Assembly (NCBI GenBank): GCA_036924085.1
Contig: JAVGWX010000004.1
Coordinates: forward strand, 35,772,293-35,836,292
Reading direction: 5' to 3'
Length of the DNA: 64,000 bases
Source of the DNA: Ariolimax columbianus
Taxonomy: Eukaryota; Mollusca; Gastropoda; Stylommatophora; Arionidae
A program made the position numbers and the translations under genes. Positions 52,871 through 62,069 of this stretch are shown one piece after another. The notes under the pieces are model-generated. The model saw only the letters and a list, made by a program, of their open reading frames with translations. It ran no database searches and had not been told where the DNA came from. The first letter of the stretch is position 1, and each line of letters begins with the position of its first letter.

Positions 52871-53475
52871 ATAAGAAGAGTAACTTCAATGTGTTACCAG
52901 ACAGAGATAATCCGACAAGTGTGCACAACTTAAGATGGGGAGCTTCGGGTAGCAACAACAACATAAATATAACAAGATACTTCTATCACTTGATAATTAA
53001 CCAGATCATCAACATGATATATATAACAAATAAACAAACAACAATCTTCACGCCGCGTTTATTTCCATGACTGGGTTCACCGGGAGACTTAATGCTGATA
53101 AAGACTAATGGCAACTCGCCCATGAAGTCGCCATTCAGTGTGCAGGATAGGTTTTTATTTACCAATGATAGAAATAAAAATGTTGTCCTACTGAACAAAG
53201 TGACGTAATCATCAAGTAGATCCTATGTCCTCTGTTTCTGTAAGACAGCTAAGACAGATAAGATGTACAAATGTCATATCGCACATAAAGTAACGCACAT
53301 AGCGTATCGCACATAACGTATCATACATAACGTATCATATATAACGTATTGCATATTACCTTGGTTTATATATTTAAATAGGCTGTCATGTGAATGTTGT
53401 TGCTATTAATTTTAATTTTTTTGTATTTCTCCTTATTTTCCAATACTGTGTCCGTTGTACTTTATGCTGCGCGAA
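52871..53475. other. No gene recognised
   Basis: AT-rich. A short run of AACGTATC(G/A)(C/T)ACATA-type repeats lies near 53280-53350. Confidence 0.4.
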
Positions 53476-53491
53476 TTGACCAAATCCATTC
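53476..53491 (+). repeat. Left target-site duplication of Element J copy 3
   Basis: TTGACCAAATCCATTC, repeated exactly at 53821-53836. Confidence 0.95.
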
Positions 53492-53820
53492 TTCTTCTTC
53501 TTCTTCTTCATCGTACGCAGTCAGACAGTAACCATTATTTTTTCGAAAAAAGCGGCGGTCATCCTGAGGCTGTCGACACTGCCATAGAGCTTGTCTTGTG
53601 GTTCCACTGGTGATGGCCACATCTGCTCTCTCTGATCCTCGTATGTCGGGCAGTTCTGCAGCAGATGCTCAGCTGTCATTTTCCCGGTGCCACACGGGCA
53701 TTCGTCGGTACCACCTATCTTCAATTTGTTGAATAAGTGGTACCTCAGTCTATTTTGGCCAGTGCGAAGTCTGAAGACAACGACCTGCTCTCTTCTGTTC
53801 AACTGGTAATAGGCATCGTT
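53492..53820 (-). mobile_element. Element J copy 3, short 5'-truncated
   Basis: A 329-bp minus-strand insertion with an exact 16-bp target duplication. The (GAA)n tail is at the left edge (TTCTTCTTCTTCTTCATCGT on plus). The reading is open: NDAYYQLNRREQVVVFRLRT, NRLRYHLFNKLKIGGTDECP CGTGKMTAEHLLQNCPTYED and RMTAAFFEKIMVTV. It carries only the extreme C-terminal tail. The perfect duplication and open frame mark a young insertion. It lies about 130 bp downstream of the receptor stop codon. Confidence 0.95.
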
Positions 53821-53836
53821 TTGACCAAATCCATTC
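53821..53836 (+). repeat. Right target-site duplication of Element J copy 3
   Basis: TTGACCAAATCCATTC, identical to 53476-53491. Confidence 0.95.
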
Positions 53837-53953
53837 GACTTTAGCACACATTTAAAAACAAAATAGGTTTAACTTCCACAGCGCTACACCTGTGCCGAGA
53901 ATATATAAAATACAAACACGACACACACACAAACTACATGTATTGAAAATCTC

Positions 53954-55390
53954 TCAGTGTGACCGCCAAGGGCACATGAGCAACCAGATGGCCCGTCTGG
54001 TGGACCTCTGGCAACAATAGATGATAGGATTGAGGCAGGAGTTGATATAGGCTAACCATAACACAAGCAACGATGCTACTGGGTTAGTAAACTTCTTGTA
54101 GGTCGCGACAAAAACAGCGAGGTTTAGTGGCAGCCAACACACAGTGAAACAGATCACAATTATACCTATTGTAGTCACAGCCTTCATCTTTAATCCTCTT
54201 GTAGAGCTTCTCACCGGACAAGCGTTTTTTGACTGCTTGTCCAAACATTGACAACTGTCAGGTTCTTCCCTAGCAGTTATGGAGTTGGCTAATGTTTTTC
54301 TCGCATGTAACAGAGTGGTTTCCTCGAAATTGTTTGTTTTGTTTGCATTTGTCTGTGTTTTCAAATTTGATAAACGTTTATGGTGCAAACCAGCTTTAAA
54401 ATATGTCTCTTGTTGTTCTGCGTGAGAAATTGTTAACTTTCCTGGTGGAAAGTTCAGCCTGTCTGACCTTTCGCTATCTGACCATCTTGACCTTGTGTGA
54501 CCAGAGTATGTAACTATCCTTTGCACCAATTCCCACACACATTTGTTTTTTCCTATGCTCTCTGATGTAGCCGTTACATTATCTTCTGATTTAGGCAATT
54601 TGAATGCACTAGTCGTCTTAAATAATTGTGCTTTTATCTTTGTCTTTAGTTGGACATGATTTCCTGTATAGTAGAATGACCTGGGCGTCCTTCTTTGATA
54701 TCGTACAACTTCGCGTAAAATGAAAAAGTACAAGACAAAGGCTGCCCCAAGCGGGATGTCTATAAGTAAAATGACTGTGGCAAATAGGAAAGGCTTGTTA
54801 TGGTGGAACACGCAAGTCAACGTAAAACGGGAGCAGTATATGACGTCCTCGATACCAAACTGATGCCAGCCACCCATAACAACCGCGGTCATGAAGAGGG
54901 ATGGTACTATCCAGCATACACCAATCATAACGAGACTCGTTTTCATTGTAAGAGTTCGGAAAAGCAGCGGTCTACATACAGCAAGATATCTGTCCAGGGC
55001 CATGCAAACCACGTGAAAAAGCGACACGGCAGATAGAACTATGTCCAAGATTTCCCTGATGTTACACAAATCGCTGCCTATTTCCCAGTGTCTGTTTTTG
55101 ACGATATTATAGATGCCAAGAGGCATGATGAAGCCTCCAAGCATGACGTCACTTACCGCCATTGAGATGATCAGCAGCTGGGTTTTACCATTGTTGTTCT
55201 TGACCCTTGAAGTGAAACACGCAAAGCGAGCTCGGACCAGAGCGACAATCACTATTAGGTTGGCAAGTATGGTGAAGGCTGTTATCACTGACAGTACAAC
55301 AGCTATGGTCACGATTATGTCGGGACGATTACTAATGAATTCTTGATGCGGATTAGCAAGGCCCAGATTGGCACACATCGTCGCGTTCAT
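53954..55390 (-). CDS. Class A (rhodopsin-type) GPCR, aminergic-like orphan, 478 aa
   Basis: Plasma-membrane receptor with seven hydrophobic segments at about 24-54, 71-97, 107-136, 150-172, 199-229, 402-429 and 437-459. Class A marks: AN..V in TM1, MAVSD in TM2, Cys109 (3.25), DRY 133-135, W160, IP213 (5.50), FTVCWLP 415-421 (W6.48, P6.50) and NPIIY 454-458. Asp116 falls exactly at 3.32, and W445/Y448 fall at 7.40/7.43, the positions that bind the amine group in biogenic-amine receptors. The paired Phe at 6.51/6.52 are Leu422/Asn423, and TM5 lacks the catecholamine serines (Thr205 at 5.42), so a classical monoamine ligand is uncertain. Intracellular loop 3 is long (about 230-400). N2 (NAT) is a glycosylation site. 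The ATG has A at -3. The frame is intronless and uninterrupted, hence probably functional. Ligand and G-protein coupling are unknown. Confidence 0.93.
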   Translation of the reverse strand: MNATMCANLGLANPHQEFISNRPDIIVTIAVVLSVITAFTILANLIVIVALVRARFACFTSRVKNNNGKTQLLIISMAVSDVMLGGFIMPLGIYNIVKNRHWEIGSDLCNIREILDIVLSAVSLFHVVCMALDRYLAVCRPLLFRTLTMKTSLVMIGVCWIVPSLFMTAVVMGGWHQFGIEDVIYCSRFTLTCVFHHNKPFLFATVILLIDIPLGAAFVLYFFILREVVRYQRRTPRSFYYTGNHVQLKTKIKAQLFKTTSAFKLPKSEDNVTATSESIGKNKCVWELVQRIVTYSGHTRSRWSDSERSDRLNFPPGKLTISHAEQQETYFKAGLHHKRLSNLKTQTNANKTNNFEETTLLHARKTLANSITAREEPDSCQCLDKQSKNACPVRSSTRGLKMKAVTTIGIIVICFTVCWLPLNLAVFVATYKKFTNPVASLLVLWLAYINSCLNPIIYCCQRSTRRAIWLLMCPWRSH

Positions 55391-55515
55391 CTTTTGCTCT
55401 GCCCAGATACAGATGAAGATGCTTTTGAATTGCTTGAATGGAACCTGGCAGATGGAAAAATAATTGATAATTACTTCTATAAATTACAAGCGCGGCATTC
55501 ATACATTCTTACCGG

Positions 55516-55600
55516 CGTGTGTGTATGTGTGTGTGCGCGCGCGCGCGTGCGTGTGTGTGCGCGCGCGTGTGTGTGTGTATGTTGTGTGTATGTGTGTTTT
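55516..55600. repeat. GT/GC alternating microsatellite
   Basis: About 85 bases of GT and GC dinucleotides with GCGCGCGCGC and GCGCGCGCGTGTGTG blocks, a Z-DNA-prone purine-pyrimidine alternation about 130 bp upstream of the receptor start codon. Confidence 0.95.
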
Positions 55601-55890
55601 AGTTAGTTGGTTGCCCATCACAAGCGATGATGGTGCCATCATAAGACGATTCTGTCTTGATGATGTAACTTGCTCTGTGTTTGGTTTATAATGAGGAAAA
55701 AAACTGGACTGGTCATCAACTTCACTATCTGGTCCCGATCTGTCTTATACCAGTATCAAGACATAAACCAAGACTGCTGGAGGTAACCATGGGTTGTTTG
55801 AAACTTGCGCAGTTCGATCGCCCACCGTTTCCGTTCATCGCTTCGTGAGGCGAGTGCCTTAACTCTCGACCACAGTGACTTTTAATATCG
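55600..55890 (-). mobile_element. SINE family C copy
   Basis: The reverse complement begins CACTGTGGTCGAGAGTTAAG GCACTCGCC (A box), GGGCGATCGAACTGCGCAAG (B-box-like), a body with GGACCAGATAGTGAAGTTGA TGACCAG and AAGTTACATCATCAAGACAG. It ends CATCGCTTGTGATGGGCAAC CAACTAACTAA. Confidence 0.8.
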
Positions 55891-55914
55891 ATATATATAC
55901 ATCAAATGTAGAGA

Positions 55915-56845
55915 GTTTAATGTAGACCTTCACATGCGTTTCCTTGATTACGCAAATGCCTTCGATGCGGTAAAACATCAAAATCTGTGGAACATCATGA
56001 AGTAAATTGGGTTTCCTGTGTATATTATCCATCTCATTGAAACGTTATACCAAAATCAAAGAGCCACTGTCCGAGTATCTGGGCAAACATCAGATTGGTT
56101 CGCAGTATAAATGGGAGTAAGACAGGGATGTATCCTCTCACCTTATCTATACAACATATATACTAATTACAACTGTAAATGGACAGAGTAAAGATCAAAA
56201 CCTGTTTATAAACATAAACAAAACAAAGATAATGACCATCGACAAAAGACGTTGTCAACATACATTTACAGTGGGTAGTGAGGAGATAGATCAGGTCACA
56301 CATTTTGAATATCTGAGCTCCAGAATTGACAAGAATGTTGACTGCTCGAAAGAATTCAGAAAGCAAGCCTTGCAGAGACTGAACAGCCTGAAGAAATTAT
56401 GGTAGAGCACCAACAAAAAGTGAAAGTCTTGAGAGTCTGTGTTGTTCATGTGGCAGCATATGGCTGCAAATCATGAACGATTACCAAAACTTCTAGACAA
56501 CGAATCGAATCCCTGGAGTAAAAATATTACAGAAAGATCCTCAGAATACACTGGACAGAGAAAAGGACAAATATAGACATTCGGCAAGAGTTGAACATAG
56601 GAGTACTGGTTTATCAATTCAATTACGGCCTTAAAATGTAAATACTTTGGTCTCATCAAGAGACACAAAAGTCTTGAGAGAACAGTGATGGAAGGTATAG
56701 TCCCAGGCAAAAGAGGCAGGGGTAGACCAAGAACCTGATGACACCAAGATATTCAGGAATGCCTCGGAATGGCTATGGTGGAGGCTGGAGTTTTGGCAAG
56801 GGAAATAATTTCTTTCAGACGTTTTTATAAAGCACATGCTACATG
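55915..56845 (+). pseudogene. LINE reverse transcriptase remnant (ATG-tailed type), RT core to 3' end
   Basis: The plus strand reads LDYANAFDAVKHQNLWNIMK (RT Asp motif), then VYIIHLIETLYQNQRATVRV, GVRQGCILSPYLYNIYTN, IDIRQELNIGVLVYQFNYG, AAYGCKS and VLRVCVVHV in shifting frames. A deletion removes the YADD box region. It is the longest copy of the lineage that also ends at 6625, 19862 and 31140. Its terminus is CACATGCTACATGATATATA, where the usual ATG tail is replaced by an (AT)n tract. Confidence 0.82.
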
Positions 56846-56870
56846 ATATATATATATATATATATATATG
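56846..56870. repeat. (AT)n microsatellite at LINE 3' end
   Basis: ATATATATATATATATATAT run directly after the LINE terminus. Confidence 0.9.
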
Positions 56871-57555
56871 ACATACAATTGCACAATAATAATAATGTTC
56901 CCGCCGCTCCATTACTTGTTGAAGCATGGGTCAAGCACTGTGTTTGGTTGGTTTACACTTGCAAGCGTTTAAACAAACCGGATTCCAGGTGTTTGTACTG
57001 TGGTTTCAAAGCAATGAGTTTTACTTGATGGCGTAGTCAGCCCCATGCCCAATCCTCTTTAGTGGCCACGAGTGAGCTGATAGGTCTTCTACCCTGGGGG
57101 CAACTCTTCTCTCTCTTCTTACCTCACTGTTTCATTTGACTCTGTCCTACAGTCACACTCCTGCACAACTTTCACACGCGCCCTCATGGTGAGGCCCTTC
57201 CATTGCACTTTGGTTGGGCTAGCTTCTGAGGGCGCACAAACCTAGCATAGGTACATACAGATACACACATGCACCCAAGCACTGGTTTATGCGTCCTGAT
57301 ATCGCCCAATGGACTACGGTCTGGGGTGGAAAATGGCGCGCCTCCGCCAGTAGAAACTAGTGAGGCAAACATCTAAGCAACAACAACTCTTTAGTGGCCT
57401 CTTGCGACATGTAAGGTAAGGCAGCTCTCCTGTCTGGTTTTCCCTGAGAACCAAAAAAACTCAAGGTGACTGATGTTGATGACGATGTTATACACATATG
57501 TTTACACAAAACTATATACACGTACAACCTATATTGGCTGTCATAAGTTTCTTGG
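56871..57555. other. No gene recognised
   Basis: Mixed sequence. The segment about 57040-57420 has a repeat-like look (TAGTGGCC occurs near both ends), but no family is identified. Confidence 0.35.
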
Positions 57556-57790
57556 GTGGGCGCGCTAGCTCAGTTCATTGCCAGCAATTCGCTATTACCT
57601 GTGGTAACAGCGTGTCTCGGTTCGAATCGCGTCCGGGGACTAAAAAGTTCCAGGTCGTGATTTAAATCGGGGACCATTTCTCCACTCAGCCCAGCTGTAA
57701 ATAGGTACCAGACGCTTGAGGTAGGGAAATTAAAAACAGCAAGGAAGGGCACTGGCTACCCCACCTCTCACAGGCTGCGGCTTAGTACAA
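57556..57790 (+). mobile_element. tRNA-derived SINE type 2
   Basis: The head GGGCGCGCTAGCTCAGTTCA (A box TAGCTCAGTT) and CTCGGTTCGAATCGCGTCCG (B box GGTTCGAATC) resemble a tRNA. The body contains CAGCTGTAAATAGGTACCAG and GGTAGGGAAATTAAAAACAG. Only one copy is seen here. Confidence 0.65.
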
Positions 57791-59282
57791 ATTCAGTCTT
57801 CAAAACCTCCATTTCAAACCAGCAGTAAATTCTGCTAAATTTCCACTTGACTGAAGTATCTAGGCACGTGTGCAGTGCTCTAAGTTACCATTACTTTCCG
57901 TAAGCGAAGAAGATATCGCACAGAGAAAAGATATGAAATGTGTACCTGGTGCCATATTTATTGATATATATCAGATACATGTTATGTGTGCATGTGCTAT
58001 TTTATTACTGTCTTCGTTTTTAAATTACATAATTTAACAAATTCGTCTTTTCTGCTGCAACATTTCATATTATTAAAAAAAACATTAACCAACATCTTTT
58101 CATAATAATTAAATATAGAAACTAAAGTAAAACACAAAAGAGATCAACAATTGTTCCCAAATAAATGAACGTGAGGATGTCTAATGTTCGTTTTGTCTGT
58201 TCCTACAGGACGTCTACTCAATCATTTCAATACTGGCCCAAACTAGTCAGTTCGTTCAAGGCCTTGTAGAAATAAACAGATCGAAGCTGCATTGGTACCG
58301 AAGGTCAAAAATCGATTCAAAATGTGTATAAACTTATACAAATATTGGCTCAGTGATTGCACCAAGACAAAAAACAGAATGGCGCAAACATAAGGGCGAT
58401 AATGTCCCATCACAGACAAAAGAACGAAAGAAGACAACTAACAAATCGCAACAACAACAAAATAAGAATCAAAGTATAAAGAGAGGTTTAAGTTAGCCGC
58501 AATACAAGGAAGTGTCAAGAGAGTGTGGGAGATGATAAACCAGTTATTTTCTACGTTCAAGATCATAAACAACACTTTGTATTACACCAAATTTTAATAT
58601 ATCAATAGCACGACACTTCAGTAAATTGAAATGAAATCATCGACGATTCGGTGTAAAATGTGAGAAAACCATGCCTATAATGGCTGCATTGAATGAATCA
58701 GAAAATAAATGAACACTTATGTGCTATTATATGTTCTAGGACAGCCTCCCACATGTTCATAATACAGCGGCCGTTTTATAGTAATGCCTTGTCGGTGGCG
58801 AAGCGGGTCAGTCTGGTAATTGTTTCTAAATGGCATTGTCTCAATCACGCAGGACTTGACCGCGTGATGACTCATGTGGCTTTATGTGGTGGACTTGATG
58901 AAGCAGCTTTTCTATTTCAAAGATAATATGTGGCCGGGAGATAATTTCCCAGCTTCATTTTCAGCTCTCTCGTCGTATCTAAATTAAAGGCACTTCGACT
59001 TACGAACATCCGATTTGTGTTGTTTCACTAGAACGCCGTAATTTAACAGATTGTATGTCGTTAAATAACATCTTGCGTATCGGATGTAATAAAGTTTGTC
59101 CCTTCATTTTGTTCCTCTTCTGTACGCCAGGTGAATTCATAAAATTGGTTGCATAGAAGAAGACACGCGTAGACGGATTTATGAGGCTATTCTCTACTGT
59201 TTGTTTATGTTTCTGTTTCGCACCAGTATTGTTACATACCTCAGGAACTCTTGACATATATAAATATTATATTGTTGATTCA
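57791..59282. other. No gene recognised (1.5 kb)
   Basis: AT-rich, unique-looking. The 77-codon frame at 58693-58926 and shorter frames have no recognisable motif. Confidence 0.45.
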
Positions 59283-59529
59283 GGGGACGGCGTGGCCTAG
59301 TGGTTAAGTGGAAAGGCTCACAACTGGAAGGTGCTGGGTTTGATCACCATCACAGCACCGGCCGCTACCCCGGGGAAACAAACCCTTAGAAAATGCAGGA
59401 GGAAGCAGGCCCTTACATAAAATGTATGCTGAAGTCGGATGCACTGGGCCGGCAGGCGCAAAATAAAAACCACAGTGCAACGGACACCGCCTTGGGGATT
59501 AGAGAAAAAAGGCGAACGCAAAAAAAAAT
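59283..59529 (+). mobile_element. tRNA-derived SINE type 1
   Basis: GGGGACGGCGTGGCCTAGTG GTTAAGTGG head, GGTGCTGGGTTTGATCACC (B-box-like), the same body as 33671-33917, and an A-run. GTTGATTC at 59274-59281 and 59543-59550 (with preceding ATATT/ATATC) is a probable target duplication, slightly offset by A/T-rich tail bases. Confidence 0.87.
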
Positions 59530-60029
59530 TTAAAAAATATCGTTGATTCTTCTGTGTAGATATTTCGTTGTTTCTAATTTTCTAAGTAGTTTCCAATTTC
59601 TCATTGCTAATATCCAATCATAATATAATCTTACAAGCCAACTACAAGACATGATGGTGAAGAGATATACGACATTATGAACGACACTCATTAACGATAA
59701 AATAAGACAGCAGGCAATTGTGTTGTAATGTCCGACTGGAAAACAACAATTAAAGAGGGCCTTGATGAAGACATAATAGGACAAAATGGAACAAGAAATG
59801 AAAAGAGGACAAAGATTAGTAGAATTTGTGCAAGGAAGAAACATTTACAATAACGAACACTTGGTTTCAAGTACGCAAAAGAAGACGGCATAGAATGACT
59901 AGTCCAGGAAATATGAAAATATATTAATTAGATTACATTCTAGTAAAAACTAGATATCGGAACCGAGTGAAAAAGTCCATCGCATACCCTTGGACACATG
60001 ATGATACGGATCACAATATGCTTAGTAGG
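59530..60029. other. No gene recognised
   Basis: AT-rich spacer. Confidence 0.4.
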
Positions 60030-60345
60030 GTCGTTATAGTCGAGTGATAAGCCTCTCAGAGCGATGAACGGAAACTGTGGGCGATCAAATCCTACAAGTT
60101 TCAAGCGATCCCTGATCTGAAAGGAGGTAAGACCACATTGGCCGAATCTAGAGCTACCTCCAGTTGTCTCCGCTGATTGCCTTGCCTCTGGTCCAAGGTA
60201 GCTTGGGACAAGAGAGTGAGGTTTATGACCAACGCGATTTCTTGCTCACATACATACTTCCAAATACAGCGTAAGTTACATCATCAAAATAAAAACAAAA
60301 CAAACATCATCATCGCTTGCGAAAGGCAACTAACTTAGCTTATGG
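60030..60345 (+). mobile_element. SINE family C copy
   Basis: The head TTATAGTCGAGTGATAAGCC and GTGGGCGATCAAATCCTACA is A/B-box-like. The body contains GGTCCAAGGTAGCTTGGGAC AAGAGAGTGAGGTTTATGAC and GCGTAAGTTACATCATCAAA. It ends ATCATCGCTTGCGAAAGGCA ACTAACTTA. Confidence 0.78.
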
Positions 60346-60734
60346 AAACATATCAACTTTGACAAAACATTTTTTCGGAAACATTTAGAATAACAAGTGG
60401 AACATCACTGTATTAATTAAACTTAACAAAGGTTAACTTCCAAGTAAAGGTAGAATAAAACGTTATAAAATTTGTCTCCAATGACATATAACAGGAATGG
60501 AAGTATATATAAATAACAATAAGGGGTATAGTACAATGAATGACATGAAGGCAAGAAGTATAAAACAGGAAAGCTAGAGTGACAGATGAAATAATGAGTA
60601 GGAAGAAAGACAACAATAGAAAGCAATGAGCAGAGAAGGACCAACTGTAGGAAAATAAAGAATAAAATAGAAAACAAATGTAAAATAGCATGAAATGATG
60701 GACGTTGTTGTTGTGACTAATGCCATTCGTGCTA
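60346..60734. other. No gene recognised
   Basis: A-rich on plus. The long minus frame (60413-60802) is composition-driven (Phe/Leu/Ser-rich) and has no domain. Confidence 0.4.
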
Positions 60735-60850
60735 GAGTTAGGTACTCTTGATGACTTTCTTTGGTGACTGGTTACAGTTGTTCTCCTCACATCCCGAGAC
60801 ATATTTGAAAAGGTCGACCGGGGTTTTCCTGGATGTAGTGCAATGCAAAG
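60735..60850 (-). repeat. Family B fragment, copy B6
   Basis: The reverse complement holds AACCCCGGTCGACCTTTTCA, CTCGGGATGTGAGGAGAACA and CTGTAACCAGTCACC, matching the right part of family B (copy B2). Confidence 0.5.
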
Positions 60851-61430
60851 TTCTTCAGTAAGCTCACCATTATAGGATCAGACGTTTGATGTAGGACAAG
60901 CTACGAAGAAAGGGGAGATCTACAGTAAATCGTAGACGGATCATATCAGATTTGGTAAGTAAGAAAAATCAAACAAATATGAAGAAACAAAAACATTATA
61001 CAGCCAAAAAACAATTCAAGAAAAAATGGAAACTTCCTGACAAACACAAAGACGAAAAAGGGACAAGCAGAGAGAACAAGTGACCGATGTAATGACAATA
61101 AACATTACACTATTAAGTTTACCAAATTTTGAAAGAATATGACGTGGAAGAGAAGAATGTGTCATTAACGACTGATACATCTGACATTGCTCTACACTTA
61201 ATTCTAAGTAACATGTGTGCCAGGAGTAGACAACACACTCATCGAAGCTGCTGAAAAAGTACTACAAGAATGATTTTATTCGTCATATGACCGATGATTA
61301 CCTAGAAAGAATTCGACCTACATAGCATTAACCATCAGTGATCAATCAACTAGACCCCAAATCGAATGCAATCGACTTCAGTCAATGTCGAATGATAAAA
61401 TATATATACTTCGAAAACTCTTCTACTTCA
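60851..61430. other. No gene recognised
   Basis: AT-rich; no supportable motif. Confidence 0.4.
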
Positions 61431-61432
61431 TC

Positions 61433-61800
61433 ATCATCTTCTTCCCCTTCTTCTTTCTTCTTCTTCGTACTCTTTCAGACGTCAGCTTGAATGTCTCTAA
61501 AGAAAGCACTGGTCCGTATGAAATCATCTGTATCTCTATAGAGGTTGTCTTGGGTTGGAACGGGAGATGGTCAATGCCTTCTCTGCATCGCGTATGTTGG
61601 ACACTTCTGCATCAGACGTTCAAAAATCATTTTATCGGTGCCCCAGACACATTCATCGGTATGTTCTAATTTGAACTTGTTGAATAGCTGGTATCGAAAT
61701 CTGTCGTGGCCTGTGTGCAGTTTGAAAATCACCACATTTTCGGCCCTGTTGGGCCTGTAGTAAGCACCATTTAGTTGTCGCCCTGGATAAAAACTCTACT
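61433..61800 (-). mobile_element. Element J copy 4, diverged 3' end
   Basis: The minus strand reads NGAYYRPNRAENVVIFKLHT, GHDRFRYQLFNKFKLEHTDE CVWGTDKMIFERLMQKCPTY, matching NDAYYQLNRREQVVVFRLRT and TDECPCGTGKMTAEHLLQ of copies 2 and 3. The second Cys of CPCG is Trp and the His of EHL is Arg, so the Cys/His tail is degraded. A pyrimidine tract with TTCTTC (the inverted (GAA)n tail) lies at the left edge. No clear target duplication. Confidence 0.82.
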
Positions 61801-62020
61801 GAAAATCATTAAGAGAAGAATAATTGGTAGCAAGATAGAATGTGTCATACATGAACATCATATTCTTTCCGAAAGAATAGGGGCACAATAGATGCTGTTG
61901 GAACACTAAGGTTTCTTGTAGAGAGAAGGGTCGAACAGAGCAGAGCTTTCTTTATTTGCATAATTGAGTATGAAAAGGCTTTTGAGTCCAGTGGAACAAA
62001 CTTTTCATAATTTAAGGGGA
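61795..62020 (+). pseudogene. LINE RT fragment (fingers to first Asp motif)
   Basis: The plus strand reads LLKIIKRRIIGSKIECVIHE, HHILSERIGAQ, then LRFLVERRVEQSRAFFICII EYEKAFE, matching the GFRxGxGTxDAI..LR.L.ERxxE.....FxDYEKAFD block of LINE RTs. The first catalytic Asp is Glu (IEYEKAF). The fragment ends at an (ATCA)n run. Confidence 0.7.
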
Positions 62021-62021
62021 A

Positions 62022-62024
62022 CAG

Positions 62025-62056
<32 letters not shown>
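62022..62056. repeat. (ATCA)n microsatellite
   Basis: Eight tandem ATCA units, CAATCAATCAATCAATCAAT type, at the junction between two oppositely oriented LINE fragments. Confidence 0.95.
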
Positions 62057-62058
<2 letters not shown>

Positions 62059-62069
62059 GCTAAGTCGCT

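Noticed and set aside
54800..55346. Plus-strand frames opposite the receptor
   Set aside because: Antisense of a clear GPCR with all class A motifs on the minus strand.
60413..60802. 129-codon minus-strand frame
   Set aside because: Phe/Ser/Leu-rich translation of an A-rich plus strand, with no domain and overlap with a family B fragment.
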